Shown here: positions 36,201 through 44,669 of the stretch, piece after piece
How positions within the stretch are numbered: position 1 is the stretch's first letter
Layout: each line of letters starts with the position of its first letter
Origin: Gracilibacter sp. BRH_c7a
Lineage (GTDB): Bacteria > Bacillota > Desulfitobacteriia > Desulfitobacteriales > Syntrophobotulaceae
Assembly: GCA_001516055.1 (NCBI GenBank)
Contig: LOEZ01000067.1
Coordinates: 29,125 to 93,124, forward strand
Reading direction: 5' to 3'
Length of the DNA stretch: 64,000 bases
Translations under genes and position numbers: made by a program
The notes under the pieces: model-generated
Seen by the model: only the letters and a program-made list of their open reading frames with translations
Database searches by the model: none
Told to the model about the DNA's origin: nothing

Positions 36201-36653
36201 GTGGTCACCAAACAAATTGTTGATGAATTTATCAAGCAGAAGAAATGGGCTTTTGTCGGGGTATCCCAGAATAAAAAGAAATTTGGTCATTTTGCCTACA
36301 AGGAGCTTAAGTCCAAAGGGTATGAGATCTTTCCTGTAAATCCTAATCTTGAAAGCATCGAGGGAAAAACTGCCTATCCTTCTTTGAATGATCTTCCTGA
36401 AAGAGTTGAAGCGGTTGTAATATCAGTCTCTCCATCCAAAACAGCTCAAATTGTCAGGGAAGCACACCTTCAGGGTATTAAGCATATTTGGATGCAACAA
36501 GGGGCTGAGACCGAAGAGGCAATCAACTTTTGCAGGGATAATGAGATAAATTGTGTCCATGGGGAATGTATCCTTATGTTTGCTAATCCGGTAGGTTTCC
36601 CTCACAGCGCACATCGTTTCATCTGGAAGTTACTTGGAAAACTTCCAAAATGA
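36201..36653 (+). CDS. CoA-binding domain protein (paralogue 1)
   Basis: A 150-residue Rossmann-fold protein of the CoA-binding/YccU type. GVSQNKKKFGHFAYKELKSKGYEIFPVNPN (about 20-49) and AVVISVSPSKTAQIVREA show the nucleotide-binding strand-helix pattern; HIWMQQGAETEEAINFCRDNEI is the conserved C-terminal segment. Family members bind CoA but their role is largely unknown. GTG 36201 follows AGGAGGAATTATA. A second, diverged copy follows 72 bases later, so this is a tandem duplication. Confidence 0.88.
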   Translation: MVTKQIVDEFIKQKKWAFVGVSQNKKKFGHFAYKELKSKGYEIFPVNPNLESIEGKTAYPSLNDLPERVEAVVISVSPSKTAQIVREAHLQGIKHIWMQQGAETEEAINFCRDNEINCVHGECILMFANPVGFPHSAHRFIWKLLGKLPK

Positions 36654-36725
36654 TTAGCTAGAACAACATAATACAGAGTTGGTTTGGGAAAATATTTAAT
36701 AAGAGCAAAATACAAGGAGATAGTA

Positions 36726-37130
36726 ATGATGGAAAAAATTAAAAATATCGATGAGTTTCTAAACCAAGATAAGATTGCAGTGGTAGGAGCATCTACTGAT
36801 AGAGATAAATTTGGCAACAAAGTTTTTCGCAAGCTTCAGGACCAGGGGTTGACTGTTTATCCTGTTAATCCTTCGGCCTCTTCTGTGGAAGGGGCAAAGT
36901 CTTACCCAAGTTTAAAAGATTTACCGGAGAAGGTGGATGGTATTGTCTTGGTAGTACCACCTTCAGTAACTGAAAAGATAGTCCAAGAAGCTTTAGAAAT
37001 GGGAATAGATCGTATCTGGATGCAGCCAGGTGCTGAATCGGAAGAAGCTGTAAAGCTATGCCAAGAGAAAGGGATCTGCTATATAGCTCGGGAATGTATC
37101 ATGGTAAAAATGAATACCAGAAACAGATAA
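36726..37130 (+). CDS. CoA-binding domain protein (paralogue 2)
   Basis: Start set at ATG 36726 (MMEKIKNIDEFLNQ) behind AAGGAGA, 134 residues. AVVGASTDRDKFGNKVFRKLQDQG is the CoA-binding loop, here in the canonical GASxxxxK form; paralogue 1 has GVSQNKKK instead. The shared pattern IWMQPGAESEEAVKLCQEKGI supports duplication of one ancestral gene. The two probably form one transcript ended by the hairpin at 37139-37180. Confidence 0.88.
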   Translation: MMEKIKNIDEFLNQDKIAVVGASTDRDKFGNKVFRKLQDQGLTVYPVNPSASSVEGAKSYPSLKDLPEKVDGIVLVVPPSVTEKIVQEALEMGIDRIWMQPGAESEEAVKLCQEKGICYIARECIMVKMNTRNR

Positions 37131-37138
37131 TACTTAAA

Positions 37139-37180
37139 GAAGACGGCAACCCGATAAGTGGGTAGCCGTCTTCCTTTTTT
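37139..37180 (+). terminator. Terminator of the tandem CoA-binding gene pair
   Basis: GAAGACGGC-A-ACCC (37139-37152) pairs with GGGT-A-GCCGTCTTC (37160-37173), followed by CTTTTTT. This is a strong intrinsic terminator. Confidence 0.95.
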
Positions 37181-37255
37181 AGAGTGTTATTAACTAAAAT
37201 TAAACAATTCACTCTTAATCAAAACGTATTCTTATAATATTTCAAACAGATATTG

Positions 37256-37548
37256 ATGTCACTAGGTTCCATGGGCGTATCCTGGGTTATTAGCAACAGG
37301 GGAGGCCAGTTCCCTGAGACAAGTCAGGATCCGAGTTTAATCTTAGTGCTAGGATTTCTAAAAAAAAGTTAGCATTATACTGTGGTTCAATTCTTTTCGT
37401 TATCGGTGGTATTGTTCCACTTTTCTTACAGATAGGTAACCTTCCGTCCATTCTTTTGGCGGCAAGCGGGGTAGAGGTATTCTTTCAGAATTTCTTAACG
37501 GGAGTGGTGGTTGCTCTACTACTTGGCCGAAAGATGCAGTCTGTGTAG
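37256..37548 (+). pseudogene. Frameshifted small membrane protein frame (A8 run)
   Basis: No single frame crosses this stretch, but two join well. From ATG 37256 the frame runs MSLGSMGVSWVISNRGGQ to a stop at 37370-37372, immediately after a run of eight A (37360-37367). Stepping back one base at that run gives KLALYCGSILFVIGGIVPL, then a second hydrophobic segment and a stop at 37546. The joined product would be about 97 residues with two membrane helices. A TATAAT lies at about 37233-37238 and a hairpin at 37567-37604. There is no clear ribosome site before ATG 37256. It is either a pseudogene or a case of programmed slippage; the family is not recognised. Confidence 0.38.
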
Positions 37549-37566
37549 CCCTGAAAATAGATTACC

Positions 37567-37604
37567 AAAAAGGATTCCTACTTGAGAAGATGGGAATCCT
37601 TTTC
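37567..37604. terminator. Bidirectional terminator upstream of the GGDEF-EAL stop
   Basis: AAAAAGGATTCC (37567-37578) pairs with GGAATCCTTTT (37593-37603) around a 14-base loop. A-run and T-run flanks serve the frameshifted frame on the plus strand and the GGDEF-EAL gene on the minus strand. Confidence 0.75.
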
Positions 37605-37632
37605 ATTTAACGGCAGTATTAGAGTTAATTAG

Positions 37633-39951
37633 TCAAGCAGAGGAATCGGGTTTACCCAAGTAAAAGCCCTGTCCGTAATCAATTCCAATACTCTTTAATA
37701 CCTTTAGAACATCTTCATTTTCTACAAATTCAGCTATTGTTTTCATGCCAAGTGTATCAGCAATCGTTTTTATTGCTTGTATTAACGCAAGATGGATGGG
37801 TTCTTTATTCGCATCATTAACAAATGAACCATCGATCTTGATGTAGTCTACCGGCAGAATACGTAGATAAGCGAAAGATGAAAAACCTGTCCCAAAGTCA
37901 TCCAACGCAAATAGGCAACCAAATTTTTTTAGCCGTCGGACCCATCGTTCTGTATGTGAGATATCTTTAACCGCAGATGTTTCGGTAATCTCAAAACCAA
38001 TGCGAGAAGAATCTATGCCACTCTTTCGAATACTTGTTTCGATTACTCCCAATGCCGTTTCATCCCCCAATGTAACCCCAGAAAGATTAATAAAGAGCTT
38101 AAGTTCAGGAGACTCCCGCATGACTATCAAAGATTTTTGAACAACCCAGCAGTCTATCTGAGGCATGAATCCAAAACGCTCAGCAACAGGAATAAATTTG
38201 CCTGGAAGAATGAGCTGCCCGTTATTATCCTTAAGCCTAATCAGAACTTCATGATGGATTACTAAGCCATCAGTTATCCTGACTATTGGCTGAAAATGAA
38301 GGTCAAACCCATCTTCTTGCAGGGCACTCTTGATTAGACCAACTAATTGGCTGGTTTCGGTAAGCTTATATATAGGTTCCTCATTGGGCTCAGCAAAAAC
38401 GACTCTGTTTCTGCCATCTTCCTTGGCTGCATAAAGGGCGGTATCTGCAAGAGAAAGATATCTCTGATAGTCGAAAGTACCGTCTATCATAATAACACCA
38501 ATACTGATACTTAGATTCAAGCGGTATACTTGCGTTATTAGATTAATCTCACTTTCATAGACTGTCCGTCTGAGTTTTTCGGCTACTACAGCAGCTTCTT
38601 GATCCGAAATTCCCTCCAGCAAGACCGCAAACTCATCTCCTCCGAAGCGGGCAAGAAAGTCACCTTTACGTAGATTTGTATTGAGGACATTAACTAAATA
38701 GATAATTAACTCATCACCGGATGCATGTCCCAGAGTATCATTGATAAGTTTGAAGTTGTCTATGTCGATAAAGAAGAGAGCGCACTTTACTCCGCGTTTT
38801 GCTTTTGCTATCGCCTTCTTAAGGATTTTCTCCAAGGAATACCTATTGGGGATATTAGTCAGAGAATCATGGGTGGCCAGATACTGCAGTCGTTCCTCCA
38901 TCTGCTGTTGATTAGTTATGTCGCGGATTGATTCAATAGCCCCAATCAAGTTACCATCACAATCAAAAAGCGGAGAGGCTATCCCCCACATATAGGATCC
39001 TTTGCTCCCCATCAATGAAGGGGTAGGAGTCTCGGCACATATTTTTGTGCCTTTCCTTTCAAAATTTTTGTATTGTTGTTGGATTTCTCTTTCTTCATCA
39101 AAAACTAAATCCACTAACATAGGTCTCGGGGTACCGAAGAAAGGAACGGAATATGCATAGTCGCCTTTATTAATAATATCTTTCTTGCTCACCCCTGTCA
39201 GCTCTACCATAGCTCGGTTCCAGGAAATTACTTTTTTATTTCGGTCAATAACAAAAGTTGCATCGGGAAGAAATTCAATTATCTGCTGTAACTGTTGATT
39301 GGTTTCCCGCAGTGCATCTTCGGATTTCATGCGTTCCCAATAAACCCCTACCATTTCGGCGATTACCCGAAGTGCTTTCGTGTTTTCGCTGATCCACTCA
39401 TGACACTTGTCGGTATTTTTGAACCCCATAAATCCCGCAAGAGTTCCATCGGTTGAGAATATAGGAACAACAAATAGAGAACGTACCTCCTGGGCTTGAA
39501 GTATTTCTTTTTCCGCAGCAGCATAGAGTGGAAGAGAGTTAACATCAGGAATCGCGATATTTTCTCCCAGTTCAAGTTTCTTCATCCACCAACGAAACTT
39601 ACTTGAATCTAGATTTTGAAGGCTTTTCAACTGAGGTATTATTCCAGGACCGCACCATTCATATACATTATCTATTTTGCTAAGGTTTTCTCGAAATCGG
39701 AATATATAGACGTGATCGGCAGAAATGGCTTCACCGAGAATTTGCAGTACGCTATTAAGATTCGTCCCTCCCGGAGAAACAAATAGTCTTGAAGCCTTAG
39801 ATATTGCTTCTTCTAACGCTATTCTGTGGTGTATGGACTTTTCCATCCACTGTTGGTATTCGTGCTGATCTCGCAGTTCCTTTTTCTTTAGCTTATTCAT
39901 GGAATCTGTTATCTGACTAGTACTGAAAATCTCGTCACGGTCTTTTACCAT
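37633..39951 (-). CDS. GAF-PAS-GGDEF-EAL c-di-GMP turnover protein
   Basis: A 772-residue cytosolic protein. Domains in order: a coiled N-terminal segment, GAF (about 45-215), PAS (about 220-350), GGDEF (about 365-520) and EAL (about 530-770). The cyclase motif is intact (RFGGDEFAV) and an inhibitory I-site RKGD lies five residues before it. The phosphodiesterase has EVL in place of EAL (HHEVLIRLK) but keeps the other catalytic residues: NLSG, FEITET, LDDFGTGFSS, DYIKIDGSF and AEFVEN. Both activities are therefore possible, with the GAF and PAS domains sensing a ligand. The leader carries a c-di-GMP-I riboswitch, so synthesis responds to its own product or substrate. Confidence 0.95.
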   Translation of the reverse strand: MVKDRDEIFSTSQITDSMNKLKKKELRDQHEYQQWMEKSIHHRIALEEAISKASRLFVSPGGTNLNSVLQILGEAISADHVYIFRFRENLSKIDNVYEWCGPGIIPQLKSLQNLDSSKFRWWMKKLELGENIAIPDVNSLPLYAAAEKEILQAQEVRSLFVVPIFSTDGTLAGFMGFKNTDKCHEWISENTKALRVIAEMVGVYWERMKSEDALRETNQQLQQIIEFLPDATFVIDRNKKVISWNRAMVELTGVSKKDIINKGDYAYSVPFFGTPRPMLVDLVFDEEREIQQQYKNFERKGTKICAETPTPSLMGSKGSYMWGIASPLFDCDGNLIGAIESIRDITNQQQMEERLQYLATHDSLTNIPNRYSLEKILKKAIAKAKRGVKCALFFIDIDNFKLINDTLGHASGDELIIYLVNVLNTNLRKGDFLARFGGDEFAVLLEGISDQEAAVVAEKLRRTVYESEINLITQVYRLNLSISIGVIMIDGTFDYQRYLSLADTALYAAKEDGRNRVVFAEPNEEPIYKLTETSQLVGLIKSALQEDGFDLHFQPIVRITDGLVIHHEVLIRLKDNNGQLILPGKFIPVAERFGFMPQIDCWVVQKSLIVMRESPELKLFINLSGVTLGDETALGVIETSIRKSGIDSSRIGFEITETSAVKDISHTERWVRRLKKFGCLFALDDFGTGFSSFAYLRILPVDYIKIDGSFVNDANKEPIHLALIQAIKTIADTLGMKTIAEFVENEDVLKVLKSIGIDYGQGFYLGKPDSSA

Positions 39952-40017
39952 ATCTTAATCCACCCATTAGAAGTTTCTTATGACCTTACGAACACGATAT
40001 AATGCATCGCATAAACA

Positions 40018-40051
40018 AGAGAAATTACCTTGCTGTGAAGGTAATTTTCTT
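40018..40051 (-). terminator. Hairpin in the expression platform of the c-di-GMP riboswitch
   Basis: AAATTACCTT (40022-40031) pairs with AAGGTAATTT (40038-40047). On the minus strand it is followed by CTCTTGTTT, a modest U-tract. It stands between the aptamer and the coding start, where a riboswitch-controlled terminator is expected. Confidence 0.65.
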
Positions 40052-40061
40052 AGAATTATTA

Positions 40062-40147
40062 TTCACTGCAACCCGGCTGTCATGGCAAAAGCTTTAGACC
40101 CGTGGTTTTGCGTCCCCCGTCTTTCGACTGGGTAGGCCCTTTATAGC
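40062..40147 (-). ncRNA. c-di-GMP-I (GEMM-I) riboswitch
   Basis: On the minus strand the GEMM-I core is plain: AAGGGCCTACCC, a stem closed by a GAAA tetraloop (AGTC-GAAA-GAC), GGGGGACGCAAAACCACGGG with the invariant GGGACGCAAA, the tetraloop-receptor-like CTAAAG, a variable stem, then GACAGCCGGGTTGC. These are the class I c-di-GMP aptamer elements in the right order and spacing. It lies 110 bases before the start of a GGDEF-EAL protein, a product-feedback arrangement. Confidence 0.95.
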
Positions 40148-40267
40148 TGTATATGTACTATCATAATTATATTTCGACAGAGTTCATTTATTTCCCTTTA
40201 TGAATATTTGTAATATTTAAATTTTATTTAATTATTTTTTATAACTGTAGATACTATATGATATATA

Positions 40268-40720
40268 CTAAAAGGTTTTTTTACTTCGATAAAAATAATG
40301 AGTGAATACCGCTAGAGATAAACCGAAGAAGAAATGCGCTACAATTGTTACGAATATAGATGAAGGAGTTTGAGGAATCTTTTCCTGGACCGATTGTCCT
40401 AAAAGTGTTCCGAACAGGCTAACCCAAATAATCAGACCATAGCCTATTCCCTTAATTATTAAATAATTACGCCCGATAAACTGAATCGAATATACAAATA
40501 ATACACCTAGTCCAGCTGTTACAGTTATATCAGCAATCCCGCCAATTATATAGGCACTAGGTTTGAAAAGATATTCTTTTTCCAGGAACCTGGTTGCTAT
40601 GATCTGCCAGAACACAACGCTCGTATAACCTAATTTATATAATAGGTAGTTTACAATTAGTTTAACTGCATCTGCCAGAATTCCTATGATGGCACCGCCC
40701 ATAACTTTATCTTTATGCAT
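40268..40720 (-). CDS. Four-helix membrane protein, function unknown
   Basis: A 150-residue protein with four membrane segments (about 5-30, 55-80, 87-108 and 118-142) and short loops. The start MHKDKVMGGAIIGI follows AAGGAGAC. The pattern resembles YqhR-type small membrane proteins of Firmicutes, but I cannot confirm the family. It stands as a single gene upstream of the c-di-GMP riboswitch, in the same direction. Confidence 0.65.
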   Translation of the reverse strand: MHKDKVMGGAIIGILADAVKLIVNYLLYKLGYTSVVFWQIIATRFLEKEYLFKPSAYIIGGIADITVTAGLGVLFVYSIQFIGRNYLIIKGIGYGLIIWVSLFGTLLGQSVQEKIPQTPSSIFVTIVAHFFFGLSLAVFTHYFYRSKKTF

Positions 40721-40812
40721 AGATACAAGTCTCCTTTTTTAAAATTAGTCTTCCCTTAAAAATTTAAAATATCTAAATTAGATCGTACATCGAGGATTAA
40801 TCTCAAAAATAT

Positions 40813-40849
40813 AACAAATAAAATACTCCCGCCTATCTGCAGGAGTATT
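40813..40849 (-). terminator. Terminator after the MFS exporter at the end of the heme operon
   Basis: AATACTCC (40822-40829) pairs with GGAGTATT (40842-40849). On the minus strand the stem is followed by TATTTTATTTGTT. It is the first terminator found after hemL, so the MFS gene probably belongs to the heme operon. Confidence 0.7.
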
Positions 40850-40957
40850 AATAAGTCCGATAATTATTTAATGTTAACTTCATAGGAAAGAGATATCTTG
40901 ATTGAATCTAGAGTTGGAGTACAATCTGATTATATGAGATTTAATATAGAGATTTGA

Positions 40958-42373
40958 CTAATCCTTAGCTTTACTTCTGGCATGGACATCACCCCTTGAA
41001 TAGGAGAAGAAAATTCCAAGCAAGCAGAGACAGGTGAACAATATAAAAGATATCTTAATACTTTTAAGAAACATAGGATAGAATTCCGGGGTTAATTGAT
41101 TTTTTCCTATCTGTAACGAAATTATTAGCGTAACGATAGCCATACTGAACATTTGGCCAAGCATTCTCATAGTAGATACTGCTGCCGAGGCTATCCCATA
41201 GTATCTTTTTTCCACAGTACTCATGATAGCATTGGTATTGGGAGAAGAGAATAAGGCAAAACCTAGTCCGAGGACAATAAGCGCGCAGATGATCCAAACT
41301 AGTGAAGTATCCTGTGACAGGAATATTAGTAAGAATAAACCCAAAGCCGTACCGGCCATCCCGAACGAAGCAATTACCGCCGGTTCCCTCTTGTCAGAAA
41401 GCCTACCGGCATAAGGTGAGAGAACGGCCATAACGATAGGTTGGATAATAAGTATCAACCCTGCCTGCTGTGGTGTCATAGCCTTAATATACTGTAGATA
41501 GAGGCTTAGAAGGAAAGTGACAGCCGTGGTACCGGCATAATTAATAAGGGCAGCGATACTGGAGAAAGTAAAAACCCTATTATTTAGGAAAAGACGCACT
41601 TGAAAGACAGGGTTAGGGATGGTGAGTTGGCGTCTGATGAAAAAGATAAGTCCTGGTATTGAACAGAGCATGAGAATAATTCCTTTTATCTCAGGCAGAA
41701 GGCTGGAGCCATAGACCAAGGCTACCAGAGTGAGAGCATAAATCAAGCTTCCGGGAATATCCACCTTTTCATCTTTGGCATCTGCCCATTCATCCTTGAG
41801 GTACTTTTGAGCAAGAAATATTACAATGAGTCCAAAAGGAGCTATAAGGAGGAAGATACTCTCCCAGCCTAATCTTTCAGTTAAAACGCCACCTATAAAA
41901 GGCCCAATGGAAAGCCCGCTATAAACGGCAGAAACATTAATACCTAAAGCTTTACCTCTTTCTTGAGGGGGAAATACAGAAGTCAACAAAGCCATCCCCG
42001 TTGTCATAATCATCGCACCGCCTATGCCCTGAAGAACTCTCATAAAGATAAGTAATTCGATTGAAGGGACAAACCCGATCCCAAAAGAAACGAAAGTGAA
42101 GATGATAAATCCCCATTTATAGATCTTGTTCCTACCATAGATATCGGCTATTTTACCGATGGGAACAAGAAAAATAGCTGTCGCCAGGATATAGGAAGTA
42201 GCTACCCAACTTAGGAGAACTGCATCAGCTGAGAATTCCTTTTGGATAGAAGGGAGAGCGATGTTAAGTGCCGACATCATGAAAGGGGTTAAAAAAGCAC
42301 CAATGGCGACGATTAGGAGGACAATTTTTTGAACAGTCTTGTTAGGGGGCTGATTAATACTAGAATCCGACAT
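40958..42373 (-). CDS. MFS transporter, EmrB/QacA (DHA2) type
   Basis: A 471-residue exporter with about 14 predicted helices. The motif GKIADIYGRNKIYKWG (about 73-88) is the MFS loop 2-3 signature; GRSLSIGP-like motif C appears as SGLSIGPFIGGVL. Start ATG 42373 lies behind AAAGGAAAA and only 12 bases after the hemL stop, so it is likely translated from the heme operon transcript. EmrB/QacA carriers export drugs and amphiphiles; a role in exporting a tetrapyrrole intermediate is a reasonable guess from position only. Confidence 0.88.
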   Translation of the reverse strand: MSDSSINQPPNKTVQKIVLLIVAIGAFLTPFMMSALNIALPSIQKEFSADAVLLSWVATSYILATAIFLVPIGKIADIYGRNKIYKWGFIIFTFVSFGIGFVPSIELLIFMRVLQGIGGAMIMTTGMALLTSVFPPQERGKALGINVSAVYSGLSIGPFIGGVLTERLGWESIFLLIAPFGLIVIFLAQKYLKDEWADAKDEKVDIPGSLIYALTLVALVYGSSLLPEIKGIILMLCSIPGLIFFIRRQLTIPNPVFQVRLFLNNRVFTFSSIAALINYAGTTAVTFLLSLYLQYIKAMTPQQAGLILIIQPIVMAVLSPYAGRLSDKREPAVIASFGMAGTALGLFLLIFLSQDTSLVWIICALIVLGLGFALFSSPNTNAIMSTVEKRYYGIASAAVSTMRMLGQMFSMAIVTLIISLQIGKNQLTPEFYPMFLKSIKISFILFTCLCLLGIFFSYSRGDVHARSKAKD

Positions 42374-42385
42374 AGATTTTCCTTT

Positions 42386-43678
42386 CTAGCATATTGACTT
42401 AAGGACTGCACGTGCTTGTTCCAAGGTGAACTCGATATCATTGTTGGAATGAGCTGTTGAGAGAAAAACTGCTTCAAATTGGCTCGGTGCTAGATATATA
42501 CCTCGCTCTAACATCCCTCGGAAAAACTTTGCAAAAAGCTCAACATCAGAAGTACATGCTCTGCGATAATCCTTAACTTTTTGGTCTGTGAAAAACGCTG
42601 AGAACATCGCCCCAATCCCATTGACCCATATTGGGAAGTCCAATTCTTGTGCTATGGATTTAAGGCCTTGAGCAAGATTAGTGGTTTTCCTCTCCAGTTC
42701 TTCATATGTGCCCGGTCTCTGTAGAAGTCTGAGAGTTGCAAGTCCTGAAGCCATCGCCAGCGGATTTCCGGAAAGAGTCCCTGCCTGATAAACTGAGCCA
42801 CTGGGGGAAATCTGTTCCATAATCTCTCGTTTACCGCCATAGGCACCGACTGGTAATCCGCCTCCGATGATTTTACCCAGACATGTGAGATCCGGTTCAA
42901 TTTCGTATTTAGCTTGGGCTCCACCATAGCTTACTCGGAAACCCGTCATTACCTCATCAAAAATCAGGATACTTCCATGGTGCTTGGTGATTTCTCTTAC
43001 CTTTTGGAGAAAACCCGGTTCTGGCAGCACCACTCCCATATTCCCAGCAACAGGTTCCAAGATGACCGCTGCAATATTCCTGCCATCCCTAGTGAAGATA
43101 TCTTCTAAAGCCTCGATGTCATTAAACTGGGCAACTATAGTTGCCGACGCAGTTGAGGCCGGAACTCCAGGAGAAGTAGGAACTCCAAGAGTTAGAGCAC
43201 CACTACCTGCTTTAATTAGCAGGGAATCGCTGTGACCATGGTAACAACCTTCGAACTTGACAATCTTTTCTCTCCCGGTAACCCCTCTGGCTAAACGCAG
43301 AGCACTCATAGTTGCTTCCGTCCCTGAATTTACCATCCTAACCATATCCATCCCAGGATAAGCATGCAATACTTCTTGGGCGAGTTCGGTCTCCAATTCA
43401 GTAGGAGCCCCAAAACCAGTTCCTTTTTCAGCTGTCTTATGAATGGCTTCAAGCACTTCCGGATGGGCGTGACCGACAATTAAAGGGCCCCAAGATCCTA
43501 CGTAATCAAGGTAGCGGTTACCATCGATATCCCAGATATAGGACCCTTGCCCACGGTCGATAAATATCGGGTCTCTGCCCACGGACTTCAAAGCGCGTAC
43601 AGGAGAATTGACACCTCCTGGAATAATATTCTTTGCTTTAGCGTAGGCTTGCTTACTTAATCCGTCTTGCAAAGTCAA
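42386..43678 (-). CDS. hemL: Glutamate-1-semialdehyde 2,1-aminomutase
   Basis: A 430-residue PLP enzyme making 5-aminolevulinate from glutamate semialdehyde. Signatures: [11 protein letters not shown] near the N-terminus, [27 protein letters not shown], and the PLP lysine in [17 protein letters not shown]. The start is TTG 43678 behind AAGGGGG. It pairs functionally with HemA, encoded upstream in the same operon (C5 pathway). Confidence 0.97.
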   Translation of the reverse strand: MTLQDGLSKQAYAKAKNIIPGGVNSPVRALKSVGRDPIFIDRGQGSYIWDIDGNRYLDYVGSWGPLIVGHAHPEVLEAIHKTAEKGTGFGAPTELETELAQEVLHAYPGMDMVRMVNSGTEATMSALRLARGVTGREKIVKFEGCYHGHSDSLLIKAGSGALTLGVPTSPGVPASTASATIVAQFNDIEALEDIFTRDGRNIAAVILEPVAGNMGVVLPEPGFLQKVREITKHHGSILIFDEVMTGFRVSYGGAQAKYEIEPDLTCLGKIIGGGLPVGAYGGKREIMEQISPSGSVYQAGTLSGNPLAMASGLATLRLLQRPGTYEELERKTTNLAQGLKSIAQELDFPIWVNGIGAMFSAFFTDQKVKDYRRACTSDVELFAKFFRGMLERGIYLAPSQFEAVFLSTAHSNNDIEFTLEQARAVLKSIC

Positions 43679-43694
43679 AAAAACATCCCCCTTA

Positions 43695-44669
43695 TCAAGT
43701 AAAATAACGCATGCTGCTCTTTTTTAACTCCTTGTGACTGAATAACAAGGCATAGTCCTTTATCCCAGTAACTTCAGAGATATTTGCCATAATTTGTTGA
43801 CATTCCTGATTCGTATGTCCATGAATCATGGTAAAGAGATTATATGGCCAGTCTGGAAGAGTAGGACGCTGATAACAGTGGCTCACCTCTTGGAATTCAG
43901 CCATCTTTAATCCTACTTCGTTTGCTATTTCCTCAGGTACAATCCATACACCCATCCCATTGGAAGTAAAACCTGCTTTTTGGTGATAGAGGATAGCTCC
44001 AAACCGTCGCATTACATAATTATCCAAAAGACGTTGAGAGCCAGTAATTAAGTATGTTTCATCCATGTCTAATTTCCTTGCCAAATCATCGAAAGGTCTT
44101 AAAGAAGAAGGTAAACTATCTTGGAGAGTTTTGACTAATATCTTATCTTCTTCTGTAAGGACATATTTGGAAGACTCTTTAGATGTTGAATAGCTGGGAT
44201 TAAATTCATCTTGATAATCACCCAAGTTAAAGATTACACCAATTTTAAACACTTCGATTGCTGGTAAACTATACACTTCATTACTACCCAAAGCTGTTTT
44301 AACTAAGGTCAGCACTTCCTGCAGTCTTTCTTGGGAGGAAGCGATGATTGTAAACCATAGATTATACTTAGGATGAAGACGCAGATAATTATGAGTAATT
44401 TCTGTGATACCTTGCATAAGCCGAGCAAGTATAGAGATTTTATCTTCAGGAACTTCTGCCGCACATAGTGTACTCGTATAGCCTAGAATCCTGGAGTCGA
44501 AAACTCCCCCAATACGACGAATAATCCTATTTTCTCTTAAGCTATTTACTCTTTGCCAGGCTTCATTTTCTGTTATCTCGGCTTCTTTACCGATGAGTTG
44601 GAACGGTCGAGGATGAAGAGGGAAGGCTACTTGAATCTTATTCAAGATTACTTGGTCGAGAGCATCCAA
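43695..44669 (-). CDS. ahbAB: Fused siroheme decarboxylase AhbA-AhbB (Lrp/AsnC type)
   Basis: A 324-residue protein made of two similar halves. Each has an AsnC/Lrp-like winged helix followed by an alpha-beta domain: [25 protein letters not shown] with [19 protein letters not shown] in the first half, and [25 protein letters not shown] with [22 protein letters not shown] in the second. In other bacteria AhbA and AhbB are separate proteins of about 150-180 residues that form a heterodimer removing the acetate carboxyls of siroheme to give 12,18-didecarboxysiroheme. Start TTG 44669 adjoins the ahbD stop, behind GGGAGGAAAC. The neighbours ahbC and ahbD support the role. A similar fusion exists in NirDL of heme d1 pathways. 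Confidence 0.9.
   Translation of the reverse strand: MDALDQVILNKIQVAFPLHPRPFQLIGKEAEITENEAWQRVNSLRENRIIRRIGGVFDSRILGYTSTLCAAEVPEDKISILARLMQGITEITHNYLRLHPKYNLWFTIIASSQERLQEVLTLVKTALGSNEVYSLPAIEVFKIGVIFNLGDYQDEFNPSYSTSKESSKYVLTEEDKILVKTLQDSLPSSLRPFDDLARKLDMDETYLITGSQRLLDNYVMRRFGAILYHQKAGFTSNGMGVWIVPEEIANEVGLKMAEFQEVSHCYQRPTLPDWPYNLFTMIHGHTNQECQQIMANISEVTGIKDYALLFSHKELKKSSMRYFT

Larger units (their letters stand above)
39952..40267 (-). other. Leader and promoter region of the GGDEF-EAL gene
   Basis: About 315 bases holding, from the start codon upstream, an approximately 65-base spacer, a hairpin (40018-40051), the c-di-GMP-I aptamer (40062-40147) and an AT-rich segment where the promoter must lie. 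Sequences such as TATAAT near 40165-40170 (minus strand) are candidates, without a clear -35. Confidence 0.6.
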
